From assembly GCF_029227915.1 (NCBI RefSeq), contig NC_079882.1:8308001-8372000 (forward strand): a stretch of DNA of 64,000 bases, given 5' to 3'. Of this stretch, positions 59,582 through 64,000 are shown piece by piece (the stretch's first letter is position 1; each line of letters opens with the position of its first letter). Source of the stretch: Hydractinia symbiolongicarpus. Taxonomy: Eukaryota; Cnidaria; Hydrozoa; Anthoathecata; Hydractiniidae. A program made the position numbers and the translations under genes. The notes beneath the pieces are model-generated. The model saw only the letters and a list, made by a program, of their open reading frames with translations. It was not told where the DNA came from and searched no databases.

Positions 59582-60933
59582 ATGAATTATTCATTTTTGT
59601 CTATTTTTCTTTGCTCGCTTTTGATTTGACTGTCCGCTAATTGGAGAGAAATAAAATCCATATTTGCTCTTTGGTGCATAAAATATTGTCCGCTAAATAG
59701 AGTGTCCGCTAATTAAGTGTTCGCTTTTTGAAAAGCTTTTTATGAGACTTTGACCAGAAAACGGCTGGTGTATGATCAAGGTGTCCGCTAATCAGAGGTT
59801 TCCGCCTGTTAGAGTGTATAAAAACACGGTTCACAACCCGTTGTTACCTCGTCATAGCAAAAAGAGTCAGCCAACATTTTTTTTATTTTGCAGAATATAT
59901 TTCCCAAGAAAGCAACAGCCGTAACAGTCTTTTCCAAAAAAACAGTCTGTTGTTAATACTGGACTAAGTGCTTAGTACAATTAAACAGAGTTGAACAGGC
60001 GTATAAGTGTAATACCCTTTTCCAAAAAAACTTCATTGCAACTGCGGTTTAAATAAAAACACAGGGAACAGCCTGTCCTTACCCGTCCAGCTAAAACAAT
60101 CGCTCAGCTATTTTATTCGCAGAAAAAGTTTTCAGGAAAATAATAAAATATGTAACTACATAGGTAACTGCATTTAGCATAAGAATTATTGCTTTAAGAA
60201 TATTTTTGTAGCCAAACTGCGATTTCCTACTTTGACTTTTTAGTCAAAGATATAGCTAAGGAGGTAGCTAAATAGCCACAGTCTCAAAATAAGGCTTTAG
60301 CTAGCTAGCCTTAAAAATGTTCGTTCCTAGCCAAAAATCCTAAAACTGGTGCGTTTAAGATCTTTACGTAGCTTAACATTAAAAACAAACAGAAAAAAAT
60401 ATTACAAAAATAAAAGTTTTTAGAAGACAAAAAGGTCAAACAGGCCTACAAACCGCACACTTACCACACGACTTCTTTCAAAGTCAAAATGGCCTTCGTC
60501 CCGTCGCGAAAATCTGGAATGGTTTTATAAGGAATCAGGTGTCGTGATTGGTATACTACGCGCGGGCGGTCAAAACAAAGTCGGTAAAAATAAAGAGATG
60601 GTTTTGAGAATTTAATATTTTTGTTTTCAAAACATATTCGGCATTATTCAATTGGTGTGTGTATGTTCTAAGTGTCATAAAGTACATATTTCTTCATAAT
60701 AATGATACCTATTTCCACTTTTGTCATATAGATGTAAACAAAAAGCATACGTCACTGGTATCATCAAGAAACCAACGTACTCTGTACAGTCCCTCAAGAG
60801 GGCTGGGTACCAAGGGCAAAAATAAGGTATTGAAAGCACACAACAACCCATTCCCCCTTTAATAAAAGTTACAAGATTCATATAATATATACGTAGTAAA
60901 TGCAAGTAAACTAAATAGTTTACTTACATATAT

Positions 60934-61137
60934 TTACATATATTTACTAACATATCGTCGTAGACTTTTTTTATCATAACACGTCAAGCTTTTTGCTTGT
61001 CGAGTACTCATAGGTACTCTCGCCATTTCAAACATTGTGTCTAACTTTTGGTTGAATTGCTGAATTCCGTATGTATCTTTATCGGCGTTATTTCCATATA
61101 TATTATCTAACGGAATTCTGAACTTTCTCCCAAACAT
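60934..61137 (-). pseudogene. Gypsy-type retrotransposon integrase C-terminal fragment
   Basis: The minus-strand frame begins MFGRKFRIPLDNIYGNNADK and continues QFNQKLDTMFEMARVPMSTR, ending TCYDKK. It matches the conserved segment after the integrase core in Ty3/Gypsy elements (M-x-GR-x-x-R-x-P-x-D, then a helical stretch and YD-x-K). No catalytic core, reverse transcriptase or LTRs are seen nearby. It is a truncated relic. Confidence 0.7.
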
Positions 61138-61282
61138 TAGTTCTCCTGTACTTGAATAAATTTATGTGCTGCAAGCATAGAACATTTCATTCAACCACTG
61201 ACCATTGTACAGACTTTTTTAACACCTAATGTTTAAAAAGTTCGGCTTCATAAGATGAATCTCTGGTAACATATAACTTATT

Positions 61283-61485
61283 ATATTTGTTCGGATGAGT
61301 TCGCGCTAAAAAGAAAAGATTTCCCGATATTGACTACGTGAGAACAATAGAATTAACCAATCAAAAAGCGCGGTCAGTATTCTGACCGCAGAAGAATCGT
61401 TTGAGACTCAGCGTAATATTTAACTATTCCGATTTCCTGGTGGTAAAAAAATTATGCTTGGTTTTCTGAATGGAATAAAAAGTTT
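61283..61485 (+). repeat. Duplicated segment, first copy
   Basis: About 200 bp shared with 62612-62829, including ATTTCCCGATATTGACTACG, a CCAATCA box and a small inverted repeat GCGGTCAGTATTCTGACCGC. It is bounded on both sides by a short direct repeat (GGCTTCATAAGATGAATCTC at about 61244 and a near-identical stretch at about 61487). Confidence 0.8.
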
Positions 61486-62611
61486 GGCTTCACAAGATGG
61501 ATCTCTGTTAGAATATAACTAAATAATCAAATATACATTTACTGGCTATTAAAGCTGTCCGCCCCTTAACTGCGCAACATATCAAATATTTTGAAAAATT
61601 GTCGACTACTGTGAAAATGTGAACGTTCCTACGATTAGTTATTTCCAAATCAACTAGGAAGTTAATGGATATTATATCAATTGGTTTGGTTTTAGAGAAA
61701 AGTCTCGCTCACCCTGAATGAATTTATCTTTACTGTGTTTCGTCATGATACAGATTTTACAATTTTCAGGGACACAAGTTTCCACTGTAAAACTGATTGT
61801 GTCCCTCACGGATAATTTCTGAACGTAATTTCTCTAGACAGACATATAATAACTTACCATGCAAATCAGAATGTAAAATTTTATCGTTTAAGACATTATT
61901 GTTATTACGTTTGTAAACATTGTTCAATATTTTGATTTTACCCAGTTTCAATTTTATGTATACATTGGGAAATGTCATTTAGTTGTTTCTCGATTACCTC
62001 GTTTCCGTCGTAACTAACTAAATTTAATTCAATATAAAATGCATCAAAAACATTCAATTTTTTATCGCTTTTTGTTTTACAACAAAGGGATTTCCACACT
62101 CAAAATATTTTGTTTACCCGGGATGTAACAAATTACCGCGTTCACACTCTCCAAATACTGTATCCATCTAAAGCTTCAATTTACAATTTCTTTGAATGCT
62201 TTTAGATTAATGAGTGGCTGGTGATCACTATAAACAAGGAACTGCTCCCTCTAATAAGCGCCCTACTTTAAACCTGATATTTTTTAAACGCCTTCTAATA
62301 AACGCCTACCATTGATAATAAAATGATTAAGAAAGTTTAACGAGTCTGGGATGGAACCTTTACATCTTGGACTCTGATATTCAGAAAAACCCACCCGCAT
62401 TTATCGACAGATATGAGGATGACGAAGTTCTAGTGTAGCGTGTATATAAGTCTGTCTTGGCAGGAAAAACTTTAATACTAATGAAACGAACGTTGTTTTT
62501 ATTCTCCCCTAAACACTAAAATTCCAATCCACCTCATAGCAAACCCCGAATTACAATCAACCAATGAGCACAAAGTCGGCGTGGTCACGTCTTCACCTCT
62601 TAAATAATACA

Positions 62612-62829
62612 ATAATTTATTATATCTGTTTGGCTGAGTAAGGCATTTGCGCTCAAAACAAAAGATTTCCCGATATTGACTACGTGGGAACAATAGAATT
62701 AACCAATCAAAAAGCGCGGTCAATATTCTGACCGCAGAAGAATCGTTTGAGACTCAGCGTAATTTTTAACTATTCCGATTTCCTGGTGGTAAGAAAAATT
62801 ATGCTGGGATTTCTGGATAGAATAAAAAG
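62612..62829 (+). repeat. Duplicated segment, second copy
   Basis: Second copy of the segment at 61283-61485, with the same CCAATCA, GCGGTCAATATTCTGACCGC and GATTTCCTGGTGGTAAGA blocks. The flanks differ, so this is a dispersed element, not a local tandem repeat. Confidence 0.8.
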
Positions 62830-63547
62830 TTTCAAATGTTATATTTTCTAACGTTACGGCGCGACGTCAATATCACTACCTTAACGTCAATATCTTAATG
62901 TAAATTAATGAAGTCATTACAGTGCACTTTAAACCTTGAGGCCATATAACTTGGAAACGAGGTGGTGATGTAAGTCATTTTTCACCGCGTGGGTAACTAG
63001 GGGCCACCTGAATTTGGATAAATTTCATAAACCCGTCCCCGAATCCGTTTCGACCCTATAAACTCCAATATCTCTGCAACCGTTTGTCAAAAGTACATGA
63101 TCCTATACATTTTCTTGATCAGCGTTTCAAGATAAGGGCAACGGGTATACAAATTTTTAAAATAAAATCGTACTTAAAAATTTTAAACCTTTATATCTCT
63201 TTAATCGTTCATCGAAAGCACATAATTCTATACATTATTTCCATCAGATTTTCGAGCTCTACACAATGAGGCAACGGGTAAATAAATTTCCGAAAAATAT
63301 TTTTGTGTATTGACGGGTCGCAGATGTCATCCAAATTCAAGTGATGGTTCTCTTTTTCATTTTCCCCCTGCCTAAGTGGATTTTTCCACGGGCCTTATCG
63401 ACTAGTAAATTTTAGAAAGTTGCAAAGTATTATACCAACATTCAGGAACTAAGCATTATTTGTTCGTGATTTTATGGACTAGTTGGTTCTTAGATCAAAT
63501 ATCCAAAAATAATTTTTCGGTTAACTTCCTCTTTAAATATTTTTTAG

Positions 63548-64000
63548 CAACTCAAAGCCATACTCGTTTACTTGGATCAACATTTCAACGTTATGTTACA
63601 TCCTATTTATAATTGATCCATAATGCTCTGGTTTGCACCAAATGACAAAAAATGTTGACATGGTAACGGTAAGCTATAAATAAAACATATCTTACTTACT
63701 TACTTTAATGCCCTGAAAGCAAGTGACCCGATATCCATAGCGCGTAAAAATACTAGGGCATGTTGCCTTTCTGAATAAATTAACATAACAATAGAGCTTT
63801 TTTTCTGGGTGAAAGAGGTTCAACGAAAGACCTTTCTTATTCAACAAACAGTAATGCCAGTGTTGGTGATAACCAATCTAATCTATCCTTTACCAACTTG
63901 CAAAAACAAAGCAGTTGGTACAGCAAGTGTGATGGTTGGCTTCTTAAATGCTTTCGAAATTTCAGATGTGATTGGAGATTACAAGTAATTTCAACACTAC
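63548..64000 (+). pseudogene. Broken fourth copy of the clustered membrane-protein gene (runs off the window)
   Basis: Exon 2 at 63548-63668 (ACTCAAAGCCATACTCG, ending GACATGGTAACG|GTAAGC) aligns with paralogue B but has a TAA after IIDP. Exon 3 from about 63809 aligns through VMPVLVITNLIYPLP, but its acceptor AG is lost (CTGGGTGAAAG where B has ATAGGTTAAAG), and a TAA replaces the codon after DYK. No exon 1 was recognised upstream. It is most like paralogue B. Confidence 0.8.

Larger units (their letters stand above)
48893..59818 (-). mobile_element. Decayed pogo/Tigger-like element split by a Polinton
   Basis: The left end CAGTATACTCTCCAATTATC, next to a TA, resembles the inverse of the sequence ending near 59818 (TGTTAGAGTGTAT). 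Subterminal GTGTCCGCTAATT motifs occur at both ends. At 49180-49400 the minus strand keeps broken acidic coding (LSDDDNEVDDNSV) like the tail of pogo-type transposases. The Polinton at 49425-59581 lies between the two halves. The right end is imperfect. Confidence 0.55.
59819..63547. other. Repeat-rich intergenic stretch
   Basis: Holds a dispersed repeat at about 60001-60130 shared with 23930-24050, a Gypsy integrase fragment (60934-61137, minus), a duplicated segment (61283-61485 and 62612-62829) and a Helitron 3' end (about 63377-63405: hairpin GTGGATTTTTCCAC then CTAG). Near 60470-60590 a short GC-richer patch with a minus-strand CCAAT and a GTAAGT donor might be a promoter and first exon, but nothing downstream confirms it. 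Confidence 0.5.

Noticed and set aside
1-64000. CRISPR arrays, bacterial operons, riboswitches, tRNA or rRNA genes
   Set aside because: None seen. Repeats here are eukaryotic minisatellites and transposon ends, and I could not fold a convincing tRNA by eye.

Overview
This window is AT-rich eukaryotic DNA with spliced genes that have small exons and GT-AG introns, and with very dense DNA-transposon debris. The gene repertoire (an animal-type R7 RGS protein, a COQ2 gene with a duplicated exon, expanded multi-pass membrane proteins) together with Polinton, Helitron, pogo/Tigger and foldback elements fits an early-branching metazoan. A cnidarian, possibly a hydrozoan, is my best guess. That assignment is inference; no single sequence here proves it.

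Layout. 1-8.3 kb: mostly non-coding, with a short inverted-repeat element, three copies of a 54-bp minisatellite unit, a 133-bp Helitron-like insertion and one unrecognised hydrophobic ORF. 8.3-9.7 kb: an R7-type RGS gene in one uninterrupted exon. 10.4-12.1 kb: a Harbinger-like non-autonomous element filled with a 54-bp minisatellite that happens to stay open in frame. 13.2-17.6 kb: COQ2 (para-hydroxybenzoate polyprenyltransferase) in six exon positions. Exon 4 exists in two tandem copies of identical length (134 nt) separated by 52 nt. This is the strongest find in the window, because in worms and molluscs mutually exclusive COQ2 exons decide between ubiquinone and rhodoquinone synthesis. 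17.6-27.4 kb: repeats, foldback elements and a decayed minus-strand copy of the downstream gene family.

27.4-64 kb: a tandem cluster of paralogous three-exon membrane-protein genes, tentatively TMEM121/CECR6-like. Three copies look intact (27433-29848, 36648-39683, 46519-48072). At least three are broken: minus strand near 25.6-26.3 kb, an exon fragment at 34.8 kb, and a copy running off the right edge from 63.5 kb. A Tigger-like transposon with TA target duplication sits in intron 2 of the middle gene.

48.9-59.8 kb: a decayed pogo/Tigger-like element into which a roughly 10.2-kb Polinton (Maverick/adintovirus-like) has inserted. The Polinton has terminal inverted repeats of about 380-440 bp, a broken protein-primed DNA polymerase B, a packaging-ATPase remnant, an integrase fragment on the opposite strand, zinc-binding ORFs and several small ORFs of the kind found in such elements. 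Its two outermost genes share the same SAP-like N-terminus because the inverted repeats extend into both coding regions. No capsid gene or protease was recognised. 59.8-63.5 kb: repeats, a Gypsy-type integrase fragment and a Helitron end.
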